Source: Periplaneta americana | Taxonomy: Eukaryota; Arthropoda; Insecta; Blattodea; Blattidae | Length of the DNA: 64,000 bases | Assembly: GCF_040183065.1 (NCBI RefSeq) | Contig: NC_091130.1 | Span: 128,937,914 to 129,001,913 of the forward strand | Reading direction: 5' to 3' | Shown here: piece by piece, positions 12,236 to 24,699 of the stretch | How positions within the stretch are numbered: the stretch's first letter is position 1 | Layout of the letters: the number at the start of each line of letters is the position of its first letter | Position numbers and translations under genes: made by a program | Notes under the pieces: model-generated | What the model was told of the DNA's origin: nothing | Databases searched by the model: none | Seen by the model: the letters and a program-made list of their open reading frames with translations, nothing else

Positions 12236-14652
12236 ATCGTTCATCTCTTCCAAGACATGTGATTCTAGACCAGGTGATCCGTTTCTGCACAAAAAAATTA
12301 AATCTTCAATTAGACGTTTTAATGGTCTTTCTAGTCGCTTGCCTTCGAGTTGGTAATTCGAAGTTGGTAGAGGAATTTCGCTTTCTTCTATTCTTTGCTT
12401 GTAATTTTTCCTTTCTAAAAATAAATTTCATTTCTTTTATGGCCTACGAAATTATATTGAGCTTATTTCCTGAAATTTTCATATCTGCAGTGTTTAATCT
12501 TGTTAAATCTTGTTTTCAAAATGTCCAAATTTTGCTACCACACAGCAAAATCGGAATTGTTGAAGTGTTTTACCACTTTTTCTTATAATTCTTTATTAGA
12601 TTTGAAAATCTTATTTAATGTGTTCCATATTTGTTATTATTTAAGTATTTTTGTTGGAAATATTTTTCATCTTCATATATGAAGATATACTACAGAGCGT
12701 TCCAGTGATAAATACTGGTTTATTCTTCAGCTGCTGGGTGGCATGGTGCTTGAGTGACCACCGGCAACTGGGCGCTTAAAAAAGCACTTCACCGAATTAA
12801 AACTTACATGCATACTTACTAACCATAATATGTTGTATTTAACATTAATGATTATATACTGTATTATATTAATTACAGAATTTTGTACCCTCCCTCATGA
12901 CAGTAGCTGCTGGAAGTGTTGACCATTTTGCGCTACCGGTATACCACAGAGTTCACATCGCCATAGACAACCATTGTTCACATTCATGAGCTCCACTCCA
13001 CTGATATGTCTAATTGTGTCACGAATGTTATCTTTCAGTTGTTCAATTGTGCGAGGATTTTTGTTGCTCGATGGGCAAATATTTTTTTAATTCCAGACTC
13101 CTGTGCTACACGTCTCAGAGACTTTTTAGGTGAAAGTTTCAAAGCAGCTCCAACTTCGTCAATTTTTTCTTCTCAGTTGCTCAGCCACCGCCGCTGCCTA
13201 GCAGCCGACAAATAAACCGGTACTTATCGTTGGAACACTCAGTAGATTGTTAATCTGTTTACTTGGCCCATTATTTTCTTCTGCATTACTATTTTACTTC
13301 TTACAGGTTGTTGGCCTAAATAAAATGTGGTGTTAGTTTTCGAGGATGAAATATTCATATCAAAATCGTTCAAAATATTGTTCAAAAGAAAAACACCTGT
13401 TTGTAAATCATATCCTGAATTAGACATGAGTACCATATCATCGGCATTTATTATTGTGTTGAATTTCGTGTTATGGTTTGTTATAATTCGTTTAGTATAA
13501 ATAATGTTATTTCATCTAGAATCTCTGAAGTTTATACATATATTCGGCATAAACAAAATAAATGGCAATGAGAAACCCCATTGATGCCTCCATTAATTTG
13601 TTTTAAATTTGGCATTTTATCATTTGTTTTTATTTTTATGTTTGTAGTTCGATATATCCTGTTATGTTACGTAATATCCGATTTTCAATTTGTTTCTGGT
13701 ACTGGTAAGTACTTTATTATTTCTTCTAGGAATAGCTCAAATGTTTTAAATTTAGCTTAGCCGTGGTAGGCTATATAAGTTCTTGTATTTTAGATTAAGT
13801 TGCTAGCAATGAGTCCACTTTTTTTCCAGTTTATCTGAACTGATTTATGAAAACGAAATGTGACAATAAACTACTCACTCTACTCTGTTTCTATAAAGTA
13901 TAAAAAAGGCCATATTCATTTCCAAATGAAATTCTCTTCTTGCTTGGAACATGTTATTGGTGCACGTTCTTTCTTTTCTAAATCCACTCTGGCATTGAAG
14001 AGAGAAACCTTCTACCCACAGATTCACTTTCCATGGTTTACCACTGCCCAAAAATATGAAATGGATTGCGTGCCATTCTCAGGATCATGGTAAAATCTTC
14101 CATTGCTCCATCACTTACTTCTATTCATGTGGAAAAAAAGGGAGAGAGATCGAGCATGAGTACAATGATGCACGATGTAGGTATTTTTTAAAATTTATTT
14201 TAATGTAATATTGGTAGAGTCTTATTGTGCAACCCGAATAAATGTACTGTTTTAAAATTCCTTTTCAGAACAAAAAATTACATTAGTTCGGATCAAATTT
14301 TTGCACATTTAAAAGACAAAACTAAAATTCTTTAAATCACTTATTATCATAATACACTACTCTCTTAAATTTACTGAGCATATTGGGAATCAAATCAGTG
14401 GCTTTCCGAAAACATGCTATGAAATATTTCATATAAAACGATTTTTAATCTCGAAAAGGAAGCAAAAACGAGCAAAATTTTATTAAACTTTTCTGTTCGA
14501 AATATCTCAAAGAATACCCCTTGAATTTAATAACGTTACTTTACAGTTCACCCTATATAATCACTGATGAACTATTAAGTTATCGGTATTTAGATTATAT
14601 AAATAACAACTTGATTGTGTTAATATTTAAATTATGGTGTTATTTTTACCTG
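12236..14652. other. AT-rich intron, nothing supported
   Basis: Several short open frames are present but look like chance. No finger signature or transposon terminus was recognised. Confidence 0.4.
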
Positions 14653-14967
14653 ATTAACTAGTTTCGATGTTATTTCCATCAAGCCACCGGCGTGGCTCAG
14701 TCGGTTAAGGCGCTTGCCTGCCAGTCTGAAGTTACGTTCGGGCGTGGGCTCGATCCCCGCTTGGATTGATTATCTGGTTGGGTTTTTTTCCGAGGTTTTC
14801 CCCAACCGTAATGTGAATGAAAGGTAATCTGTGGCGAATCCTCGGCCTCATGTCGCCAAATATCATCTCGCTATCACCAATCTCATCGACGCTAAATAAC
14901 CTAGTAGTTGATACAGTGTCGTTAAATAACCAATTAAAATAAAAAATATTTCCATCATCTTCTGAAT
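14653..14967 (-). ncRNA. Hammerhead-like motif split by a SINE
   Basis: Removing the SINE and one target copy joins 14653-14681 to 14958-14967. Read on the minus strand this gives: stem I ATT, core CAGAAGA (CTGANGA with U4 changed), an extra T, stem II GATG/CATC around a 7-base loop, GAA, the palindrome ACTAGT, one T, and the stem I partner AAT. It has the same plan as the motifs at 26.7, 33.4 and 40.5 kb. Because of the insertion and the core change it is presumably inactive. Confidence 0.4.
14682..14946 (+). mobile_element. tRNA-derived SINE with 11-bp target duplication
   Basis: Starts with a tRNA-like head (A box TGGCTCAGTCGG, B box GGGCTCGATCC), then a body with GGTTTTCCCCAACCGTAATG and a TAAATAACC-rich tail. 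Flanked by tatttccatca at 14671-14681 and 14947-14957. A decayed relative of its body lies near 62010-62190. Confidence 0.85.
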
Positions 14968-15446
14968 ATGAACATACATATATATCTGTGTTTTATTACG
15001 TTCATTAACTTCCAGCCTATGAAAGAGAAATTATGTGATTTTAATACACCGTTTTATTATACCAGTATTTATGTCTGTCTTAGTAAAATTACTACTTCCA
15101 TTTTCGCTGGCCTATGTTATATTCTGGTAAGTATAAAATCCTTAAGTACAAACTAATAAAACGATTTTCAAAAGGAAAATAGTTTATAAAAGTTTATGTA
15201 GAAAGGAAATCCGGATTGACTTCTGATACTAAGCAATTGATGTAACAATCAGAATGGATAATGATAAATGAGAAGTACAGAAATAAATTTAAAAAAAATT
15301 TATTTAAAGAATACAATTGATTTCCATGCTTCTTTACATCTTCCCTTAATCCTACTTTTTTAATAATATTTTTTTAACTTTATTAAAATGGGGTTTTAGT
15401 AATTGTTGTCTCAGTGCTGTCACTGATTTTGTTTTCTATATTTCAG
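14968..15446. other. Intron upstream of exon 2
   Basis: AT-rich; ends in the acceptor ctatatttcag (15436-15446). Confidence 0.5.
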
Positions 15447-15754
15447 ATCTAAACTGCAAATACTTTAGGCGCAGCAGAACTAAGTCTAAGCCAAGATTTA
15501 TTGCCACAAATGCCACTATACAGTTTGGTGTAGATGAGACCTATGGCAAGCCGAAAAATTGGATGGTGAATGATGGACCTGGGACTTTCACATGCAATAT
15601 GTGTGGAAAAACATATCGATGGTACAGAAATCTTCAAAGTCATGTTCGTCAAGAATGTGGCAAAGAGCCACGTTTCCTATGTCCCTACTGTCCACATCGT
15701 ACCAAGATAAAGAGCAATTTAAAAAAACACATCAAGATTAAACATCAGACATAA
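15447..15754 (+). CDS. lola: lola alternative terminal exon 2 (C2HC + C2H2 zinc-finger pair)
   Basis: Alternative C-terminus of the nuclear BTB-zinc-finger factor Lola. It begins after the acceptor TTTCAG at 15446: AT completes a split codon, then 101 codons run to the stop with no interruption, although no ATG occurs before residue 39. The phase equals that of exon 1. If the upstream exon ends in G, both continue Asp-Leu-Asn. A basic, tyrosine-containing linker (1-46) precedes finger 1 (C49, C52, H65, C70; NMCGKTYRWYRN) and finger 2 (C78, C81, H94, H99; CPYCPHRTKIKSNLKKH). The protein ends two residues after the last histidine, so the exon is little more than the finger pair. A hAT-like insertion begins 184 bases after the stop. 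Confidence 0.9.
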
Positions 15755-15937
15755 GAAATTACATTTCATAAAATGTACAAGGTAAGAGACACAGACAGAA
15801 TTCACTCATTAGGATAAAGATCTGGACATAATGGACAGTAAAGTACTAACTCACCTGATGATGCCACTGCAAGCTGTTTTAGTTTCATATTTAAACAACC
15901 TTTTATTATGCTAATAATACTGGAAGGCTTCTGACAA

Positions 15938-17087
15938 CAGTGGCGGCTCCTGTGTATTTCTTAAGAGGAGGAAAGAAGTTAACAGCACGAAATGATACCT
16001 TCTTGAATGAAACATGCTACAAATTAGCCTACATGCATACATGTAACACCAGGTAGTGTTGGGGTTGGCCTTCCCTTCTGTATAGCAATAATCTGTCCTT
16101 GTAAACTGAGTTTCCTAAATTTTACAAAATATATTATGTTTTCACTTCCATTCATTGTTGAATAATTGCACAAATTAACAATTACAAGGAAATTCACAAC
16201 CTCGCAGCATTTCTCGCGCACACTACAGCATCACATGTGTTGGAAGGGACCAGCTACTAACAAGTAATCGGAACTGTTTTACGGAAGTGGAAATGGGAAA
16301 TAATCTGAGGAAAGCGAGAACACTGCACCCACCCACGTGGTCTGTGTTGCCACATGTACATTTTACAAGTTCAGGTCGTGTGGCTGTTGCCCTGTCTAGT
16401 AGACAATGAATGAAAGTGAATTTCAGGGGCCAAAAGACCAGCGATACTAACGTAGAACTAACTAGTTCCTCTCTGTTTTATATAAACTCAACTTTAACTT
16501 TCAAATATCCTTGAAAGTTTCAAACCATGTAAAGTAGCCTATATAAAGTGCAATGAATAATATTTTTTATTTATGATTTTAAAAAAAGCTTATATGGTAT
16601 CTTTCGTAGCTTTGGTTTAAAACTGTTTTTATTGTGCCTCCTCCTAGATGTGTTATAGTCTGGTTGAATGCAAAATCGTTAGATGGCAGCGGTAGCGAGC
16701 TTACTAGTCGGTTTCTATTTCCCGCCCATGCGCTGATTCAGAGGAGGATCTCCTCCCTCTCCGTTCATTTACTTGCTTTAAAACTCTGCTTCTTTCTCTG
16801 GCCGCTAGTGCGCTGTTGTCTATGTGTGTTAACTGCAGTGAAGGAGGAATGGATTGACTTTCCTCCACACAAACAATCTCGCATCTTTCTCACAGTTTTC
16901 TAGCAGCACATAAGCGCACGTTGTTTAAAACTCGATCAACCGAGGTTTTCTTATAGCTGAGAACTTAAAAATTATCGAATCTTCCTCGAATTTCAAGGCA
17001 CATATTTTAGTTGGTATTTACTTTCAAAAGAAAAAAAAAATGTGAGGAGGACGTTCCTCCCTTCCCTCCCCCGAGGAACCGCCACTG
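15938..17087. mobile_element. hAT-like non-autonomous element
   Basis: Terminal inverted repeats CAGTGGCGGCTCC and GGAACCGCCACTG; flanks tctgacaa (15930-15937) and cctgacaa (17088-17095) form an 8-bp duplication with one mismatch. AGGAGG/CCTCCT blocks follow each end. The interior has short open frames but no recognisable DDE or dimerisation domain. It sits in the likely 3'UTR or downstream intron of exon 2. Confidence 0.75.
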
Positions 17088-17095
17088 CCTGACAA

Positions 17096-19254
17096 CCAAT
17101 GACTACTTTAAATGAAGGTCATGTTCAAAGTATAATTCCTGTTGGAACTTCTTCAAGAGTCAGTTGTGAATTATTTGAATCAATATTTTGAGCACATTAA
17201 TTTGTCATGGTCGAATTTATTGAGTGCGGATAAAGTATTTCAAAGTAAAACTCTATTTCATTTCTCTTCATGGGGTATAATTAGCATGTATATATTAACT
17301 TCGTTGTTTCAAGAAAAAACTCATGAATAAAAATAATAGAATATATCGACTTACTTAATGAACAGAACATTCATGTTTCTTCATGAAAACGGCTATGCAT
17401 TGAGCAATGTTGTAGACATTTAAAAAGAAATACATAGGTACTATAATGTATGTTATGATATTTATGTATAAATAAAGGAATTGATTATTGCTACTGTTGA
17501 TTCTTTTGTGAAAATGCCTTTTGTGCAAGTCATAGATCTAGATCTGGGGTAGATAAAAATTGGTAATTTGCTATTTATAAATTTATGTTCGAAACTCGGA
17601 GAGTTCATGGTGGACAAAGACAGGTTTTGTCAGTGCATTCTTGCTTGTCCTGACAGTTTTCTACCATCTTTTCTTCCTAACTTATATGCAAATAAAGAAA
17701 GCACTTATGTTTTATCTAGACTTTTAATGTACCAGTATTATAGAAGTAAAGTGTGAAATCACCAGTGTAATGCTATGCTCTGAAACTTTAACATTATGCT
17801 CACGTGATCAGAATCAAATCATTCTCATCATTAATTGCATTCAGTGCTCAAATTTGTAAAAAAAAAAAAAAAAGGAATAACATAAGAGTTTTTATTAGCA
17901 AAACTCTCTTATTTATCTTCTTTCTATGTACTCGATTCTTGGCATAATTTTTCATAATTCAGAGATGAAATTTAGCAAATCAATGCTTTTTTTTTTCTTA
18001 AATACCTTCGATGCTGGGGTAATAGTTCATAATAGATAAAGGCCAAATCCTTTCTAATTTGTTCCTATTTGGCAATTCATAATCAGCCTGTCATCTCATT
18101 GATGCAAAATAACCTTCAAACTTGAAAATTTATTTAAATAGTACTGTACCCTAGTACTATTACTATTACTACTAGTACAGTGAATAAAAAAAGCATATTT
18201 TCACATTGTCCTTGCCCATTATATTTCTCGTAACATGACAAAATGGGAGACTTCAATAAAATATAGAGGGTCTCAGTGAAAGTTGATGTAATGTTTGTTG
18301 GTCAACCAGTGATTAAGTTCCCACATTACTGTTGCTGTTTGCCTGATGCAATTCCATCATTAGCAGTGTAAGCTGTGGTGTTATGCTGAAAATACGCCGT
18401 GAAATGTTCTTCATAGTATGATAATTCATCATACAGTGTTTCTAAAATGAGACTTATGTATTACTTCGCACTGCTATTTTTTTTTTCAACAGTTTTATGG
18501 GCACTGACGAACACCACACTCCTCTATGGGCAATGACGAACACCACACTCTTACTTTTTCATCATACGAGTACTGTTGACCAGTATCTGTTATTACGTGA
18601 TGGAACATGGCCATGCAGCTTCATGAAAAATAAAATCAGTCTGGGATCAGTTCTGCTGGTATTAATGTTTTATAACATCGAATTACAAAATAAAATGTAA
18701 TATGTATAAATAGGAACGGATTTCAAGGTGCTAAAAAGAGAGATTTAGAACTTTATAAAATACAATTTAGGACTTATAGAAGTTTATATAAAATTCCTAA
18801 TTTTAATTTTAGTAAATATTACATTTTAGGAATAATTTATGTACAGAGGACTGGTACTGACAATGAGTTCTACTGAACTGAAGACTGAAATTCTATCAGT
18901 GAAAGAGACTGATTGCTGATTGGTCAGTTTCATTTCCGATAATGGGAGTACACTGACACGAAAACTAATTTGTAAGCTCTCATCTAACCTAAACAACCTA
19001 CTACCCTTTTTATGCTAGGATGGACTTTTTCAAACGAATTTCAGTTCCAGGAAATTAGGTAAAATCTTCTTCCCTTACCTTCTAAGACCAATATGAAACA
19101 AACTTGCCAGACAAGTGTTTGTCTGTAAGAGATCCTTTTTGGGAAATTTTGCATTTTTGTACTGGTATTTTTATTTTAAATATACTCAAAATACTAAAAA
19201 GGTGCTTTTCAGGCAAAAACATAGTTTTTAGGCATTTATAGGAGTTTATGAGTT
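17096..19254. other. AT-rich sequence, nothing supported
   Basis: AATAAA at 17326 and 17471 could polyadenylate exon 2 transcripts if the hAT element is read through. No gene or element recognised. Confidence 0.35.
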
Positions 19255-19798
19255 AGGAGTAAAATTTGCTTTGGAACCATACGTTAGAACAGGTAAACTC
19301 ATTTAAATATTTAGGTTATAATTTGACATATTTACCTATTACTGATATATCTGAAAATATTCAACATTTTAATGGAGCCATAAGAACCATCAACCAGGTT
19401 TTCACATCCACGAAAACCCAAAAAACATACCAGATTAAAAGCATATAAAGTTCTAGCAAGACCTGTCCTCATGTATGGTAGTGAGGCCTGGACTGTCCGA
19501 AACTCAGATGTTCAATGCCTAACAACTGCGGAAATGAGATTTCTAAGGAGGACTGCCGGCTACAGCTTGCTTGACCACAAAAGGAATGAACTAATTACAA
19601 AAGAATTGGAAATTACACTTATTTATGAACATCTCAACCGCTGTAGACAAAAATGGCTTAACCATGTCAATAGGATGGACCATTCCAGACTCCTAAGACA
19701 AATTCTCCGCCATATACCACATAGAAGACGATCTTTGGGACGCCCCCTGAAAACATGGATGGAGACTATAACAGGCCACTAGGCCTAATACCTGCAAG
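19255..19798 (+). pseudogene. 3' end of a LINE reverse-transcriptase ORF
   Basis: Two overlapping-phase fragments (19266-19448 and 19471-19782) match the C-terminal region after the RT palm: VNSFKYLGYNL, then YGSEAWTVRNSD (the usual YGSETW box), a degraded RRTAGYSLLDHKRN motif, and WLNHVNRMD with a terminal RRSLGRPLKTWME. A frame break separates them near 19450. This is a different family from the minus-strand LINEs here. It is 5' truncated and runs directly into a GAT microsatellite that probably grew from its 3' tail. Confidence 0.75.
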
Positions 19799-19801
19799 GA
19801 C

Positions 19802-19842
<41 letters not shown>

Positions 19843-19885
19843 GGACGACGACGACGACGATGATGATGATGATGACGATGACGAT
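19799..19885. repeat. (GAT/GAC)n microsatellite
   Basis: About 85 bases of GAT units with an internal GAC run, immediately after the LINE fragment. Confidence 0.95.
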
Positions 19886-20414
19886 ATAGGAGTTTATGGT
19901 TAATTTAGATGTTTTAGGTTCTATAGAATTTTAATAGGGGGATCCTGTGTACATGAAATGTAGAGATATCTAAATAACATACGTCTAGGATGTAACAAAC
20001 AAAATAGGCATAGAACTAGAAATCCGTAGTGATAAATTAGGCTACTAATTAACATAATTATGCGAAATAATTCATGGCATATTTTTTGCAGGGTATATAA
20101 TACTACAGTTCATACTGCTTGTATGTATCCATGACTGAATTGCACTGGGCATTTGTGAAGATAAACAGCGACAGTGGTCAGCCAACATAGCCTATGTTAC
20201 ATTAGCGTTCACTGAGAATCTCTGTACAATTGCTTTACTTGTCCAAAATAATAAATTGTATATTTACTGCATTGAAACCTGTATCTTTATAGTCTGCATT
20301 CTGTTGTACCTATTCTATTTTATTATATTCAGAGGCATCATTTGTGGGGCAGGATAGAGCAATGCCCCCCCCCCACCCCATTTAAGATTGAAAGAAAATT
20401 AATAATTGAATAGT
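19886..20414. other. AT-rich intron
   Basis: Nothing recognised apart from a C run at about 20367. Confidence 0.4.
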
Positions 20415-22006
20415 ACTTACTTACTTACTTACAAATTGCTTTTAAGGAACCCGAAGGTTCATTGCCGCCCTCACATAAGCCCGCCATCGGTCCCTATCCT
20501 GTGCAAGATTAATCCAGTCTCTATCATCATATCCCACCTCCCTCAAATCCATTTTAATATTATCCTCCCATCTACGTCTCGGCCTCGCCAAAGGTCTTTT
20601 TCCCTCCGGTCTCCCAACTAACACTCTATATGCATTTCTGGATTCGCCCATACGTGCTACATGCCCTGCCCATCTCAAACGTCTGGATTTTATGTTCCTA
20701 ATTATGTCAGGTGAAGAATACAATGCGTGCAGTTCTGCATTGTGTAACTTTCTCCATTCTCCTGTAACTTCATCCCGCTTAGCCCCAAATATTTTCCTAA
20801 GCACCTTATTCTCAAATACCCTTAACCTATGTTCCTCTCTCAGAGTGAGAGTCCAAGTTTCACAACCATAAAGAACAACTGGTAATATAACTGCTTTATA
20901 AATTCTAACTTTCAGATTTTTTGACAGTAGACTAGATGATAAAAGCTTCTCAACCGAATAATAACACGCATTTCCCATATTTATTCTGTGTTTAATTTCC
21001 TCCTGAGTGTCATTTATATTTGTTACTGTTGCTCCAAGATATTTGAAATTTTCCACCCCTTCGAAGGATAAATCTCCAATTTTTATATTTCCATTTTGTG
21101 CAATATTCTAGTCACGAGACATAATCATATACTTTGTCTTTTCGGGATTTACTTCCAAACCGATTGCTTTACTTGCTTCCAGTAAAATTCCCGTGTTTTC
21201 CCTAATCGTTTGTGGATTTTCTCCTAACATATTCACATCATCTGCATAGACAAGAAGCTGATGTAACCCGTTCAATTCCAAACCCTGCCTGTTATCCTGA
21301 ACTTTCCTAATGGCATATTCTAAAGCGAAGTTAAAAAGTAAAGGTGATAGTGCATCTCCCTGCTTTAGCCCGCAGTGAATTGGAAAGGCATCAGATAGAA
21401 ACTACCTATACGGACTCTGCTGTATGTTTCACTGAGACACATTTTAATTAATCGGACTAGTTTCTTGGGAATACCAAATTCAATAAGAATATCATATAAT
21501 ACTGCCCTCTTAACCGAGTCATACGCCTTTTTGAAATCTATGAATAACTGATGTACTGTACCCTTATACTCCCATTTTTTCTCCAATATCTGTCGAATAC
21601 AAAAAATCTGATCAATAGTTGCTCTATTACGCCGAAAACCGCACTGATGATCCCCAATAATTTCATCTACGTACGGAGCTAATCTTCTCAAAAGAATATT
21701 GGACAAAATTTTGTATGACGTCAACAAAAGTGATATTCCTCGAAAGTTACCACAGTTGGTTTTGTTCCCCTTCTTAAAAATAGGTACAATTATGGACTCC
21801 TTCCATTGTTCTGGTACAATTTCCCTTTCCCAAATAGCAAGTACACGTTTATAAATTTCGCTATATAATGCACTTCCACCCTCTTGTATTAATTCTGCTG
21901 GAATTTGATCGATACCTGGAGACTTGTACTTTTTCAGATTTTCTATCGCTAAAGTACTGCTAAAGAAAAATGTGAGAACTGTACTTCTAATATTGAAATA
22001 TTCCAC
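20415..22006 (-). pseudogene. LINE (non-LTR retrotransposon) reverse transcriptase, longest copy, broken
   Basis: Reading right to left, 22006-21365 holds the RT fingers and palm: KYKSPGIDQIPAEL, PEQWKESIIVPIFKKG, FRGISLL, GFRRNRATIDQI and LFIDFKKAYDSV. The frame then shifts near 21395 and continues with [13 protein letters not shown] and the catalytic box VYADDV (about 21240-21260). A stop interrupts just after MSRD (about 21107). The last part (21056-20442) has FKYLGATVTN, YGCETWTL and a basic RRLRWAGHVAR tail. The 3' end carries a TAAG-repeat tail. The endonuclease part is absent (5' truncated). At least five shorter copies of the same family occur in the window, all antisense to lola. Confidence 0.9.
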
Positions 22007-22408
22007 TTTTATAACTGCGTCAGAAATAAAAGACGAGATTTGTTGGGGCTAATTCAGGAAATTATTTATGACAATACCTTATCCCATTAGGAATGCATCA
22101 GAAAATCTGGTGTTTTAATCCACTGTACAATTAAATGTTAATATTTTCAGCATATGAAATAAATTTATGAATATGTATTCATAATATAATAATTATATTA
22201 ATAATTTAGTATTACTTAATGTATTGAATTTGTATCGTCACTTAAAGAAAAGATCTTGTGTTATTTGCTAATACATAAATCTTACATTGAGGGCATAATA
22301 TAATGACGAAAGGTTTGAAGAAAGGAAAATATGTTTTATAGGCGATTTCTTCATAATTCTTGTTGCTTAAGATTATGATATATTGAAATATATTTTTCTT
22401 TCATCCAG
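22007..22408. other. Intron upstream of exon 3
   Basis: AT-rich; ends in the acceptor tttctttcatccag (22395-22408). Confidence 0.5.
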
Positions 22409-22728
22409 GCATATATTATGAAGATGTGACTGATGGAAGAATGCAAGATCTGGTTGACTGTCGATATCTTGAAGTGGGCTGTATGCAGTCAGGTTCCAAC
22501 GGGACTCAGGAACGTTTTACAAGTTGTATTGCAAGAGATGGACCTGGAATTTTTCCCTGTACAATGTGTGGAAAAGTGTATCGGTATTACAGAAATCTTC
22601 ATACACACCGTCAGCAATGTGGCAAGGAACCAAGGTTTCACTGTCCATTATGTAATTACCGTACAAAAGCCAAAAGCAATCTCAAGAGACATATATATCA
22701 TATGCATAAAAATTCTCTACCAATGTAG
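22409..22728 (+). CDS. lola: lola alternative terminal exon 3 (C2HC + C2H2, shortened first finger)
   Basis: Alternative Lola C-terminus. It begins after the acceptor CATCCAG at 22408 with two bases (GC), then 105 codons to TAG: the same phase as the other terminal exons. An acidic start (IYYEDVTDG) and a linker with three cysteines precede finger 1 (C50, C53, H66, C70; TMCGKVYRYYRN) and finger 2 (C78, C81, H94, H99; CPLCNYRTKAKSNLKRH). In finger 1 the spacing from His to the last Cys is three residues, one fewer than the four seen in the other exons, which should alter the zinc loop. A larger overlapping frame (22433-22933) is a shadow. The last finger half plus 3'UTR is duplicated in tandem downstream. 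AATAAA at 22768 lies 40 bases after the stop. Confidence 0.9.
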
Positions 22729-23454
22729 GAATATCCAAAGAAAGAACACAAGAGAATTCAACTGCGTAATAAATTTAAACCCAGTTATTGAAGAGTGTGT
22801 ACTGAGCCTTTCTGTGCATAATGTAATAATACAGAGCCTTCTTTTCTCTTTGGTTTGTACAATTATTGTTTTCATAGGTCATGCACTGCTTTATGTTTCA
22901 ATTTATAATGCTCTGATTTCTTGCAAAAAGTGAATGATCATTAAACCAGTGACATAATCACATCTTAAAATGCATTGCTGCTTATGTAATGTAATATTCA
23001 TCTCTGACTTGATATTAAATTATTCTTATTGATAGGAATGATGATCATTCTCATACAACAGCCAAAAGCAATCATAAGAGGCATGTAAAACATATGCATA
23101 AAAAGTATCTAACAATGTAGGAATATCCAAAGGAAGAACACAAGAGAATTCAACTGTGCAATAAATTTAAACCCAGTTATTGAAGAGTGTGTGTACTGAG
23201 CCTTTCTGTGCATAATGTAATAATACAGAGCCTTTTTTCTCCTTGGTTTGTACAATTACTGTTTTCATAGGTCATACATTGCTTTATGTTTCAATTTATA
23301 ATGCTCTGATTTCTTGCAAAAAGTGAATGATCATTAAACCAGTGACACAATCACATCTTAAAATACATTGCTGCTTATGTAATGTAATATTCATCTTTGT
23401 CTTGATATTAAATTATTCTTATTGATAGGAATGATGATCATTCTCATACAACAG
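22669..23454 (+). repeat. Tandem duplication (392-bp unit) of the exon 3 end and 3'UTR
   Basis: Copy 1 is 22669-23060 and copy 2 is 23061-23454, highly similar throughout. Copy 1 starts inside finger 2 at GCCAAAAGCAAT. In copy 2 the matching frame still reads AKSNHKRHVKHMHKK and ends in TAG, but the conserved Leu is now His and the upstream Cys pair is not present. Confidence 0.9.
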
Positions 23455-23597
23455 TCCTTACCATCTCATTTAAATATATTTATATTTTTCCTTCTATATC
23501 TTGAAATTTCAAAACTTATATAATTATGTATTGTTCGTAACTGTCCCCTTTGACTCAGCTTCAGAATTGGTTGCACTTCTGTGATATTGTTGGTAAG

Positions 23598-23727
23598 TAG
23601 TAGGTTATTTTACGACGCTGTATCAACATCTTAGGTTATTTAGCGTCTGAATGAGATGAAGGTGATAATGCAGGTGAAATGAGTCCGGGGTACAGCACCG
23701 ATAGTTACCCAGCATTTGCTCATATTG
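23598..23727 (-). mobile_element. 5'-truncated SINE (family A)
   Basis: Matches the minus-strand SINE body at 53830-54087 (TTATTTTACGACGCT, TTACCCAGCATTTGCTC) but lacks the tRNA head. Flanked by tattgttggtaag at 23585-23597 and 23728-23740, a 13-bp target duplication. Confidence 0.85.
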
Positions 23728-23740
23728 TATTGTTGGTAAG

Positions 23741-24181
23741 ATATTGAGTCAACAACTGAAATACATGGTCAAGTAAAATTATATTTAGTAAAAGAGTAGC
23801 ATTAAGTCATTTATGCAATTCATATTTCCTAATCCTATTATTTTTCTACTTCCTTTTCGTATCTTCTTCTCCTTTCATTCTTTCTTTATCTGTTTTACCT
23901 CCTCTGTAATACCGATTTTCAGACCATTGTGGTATAGGGGAGGGAGGTTATTGCTTCTGAATCATCTACACATTGTGGTCCTCTCTGGTTGTAGGACCAC
24001 TGCAGAGACATCACAGGACAGTCACAAAACAACGGACGACCATCCGGTCTCTTAGACGAAAAGCAAATTTCCTCCATTGCCTATGCCAGGCCATTCTTTT
24101 TCGCCGATGTAAAATATATTACTTAATTATATAAGTTAGTAATAATAAGGTTTTCAATTAAAATTTCAATTGAACATTCCT
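23741..24181. other. Unassigned sequence
   Basis: Contains a less AT-rich patch (about 23930-24060) that may be another degraded repeat. No motif recognised. Confidence 0.3.
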
Positions 24182-24427
24182 AATTGAAGGGTTCAGAACC
24201 ATAGTGGGCCAAGCGCCATTTACTAAAACTGTAGAAAACAAGGGTTAAAATGAAGTTATTACCATAATTCAATGGAAACATATAGCAAGTAATATAAAGT
24301 ATACACATTAAAACTAAATGATATGTCAATCTTCATTAAACTATGGTATCCACTTAACTTTAACCCTTGTTTTCTCCATTTTTAATAAATGGTGCTTGGC
24401 CCACTATGGCTCTGAACCCTTCAATTC
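24182..24427. mobile_element. Foldback MITE
   Basis: Arms of about 70 bp: TTGAAGGGTTCAGAACCATA at the left is mirrored by the complement of CTATGGCTCTGAACCCTTCA at the right. Flanks read aat on both sides, so the duplication size cannot be fixed. No coding capacity. Confidence 0.7.
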
Positions 24428-24699
24428 TTTGTTGAGTTTTACATTGTTGAAAGTTACTTGCATGCTGTATCGTTTAATTTAATTAAAGGTCGTGGATTTA
24501 TTAATTAGCCTACAAATAATAATGTGTGTAACTTTCATTAAAAATATTACCAGATAGTTGATAGGTGTGGCTTTTAACTTAATTATGGACTGTCCGTTTT
24601 GCTTATACTTAGTGTCTAAAATGCTGTATTGTAAAATACGAGCTTTCTGATCCAAAAAATATATCCGTAAATTTCTGTACGAAACTATGTGGGCCTATC

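Noticed and set aside
22433-22933. 166-residue open frame overlapping exon 3
   Set aside because: Out of frame with the zinc fingers, no domain, and its tail lies in the duplicated 3'UTR; a shadow.
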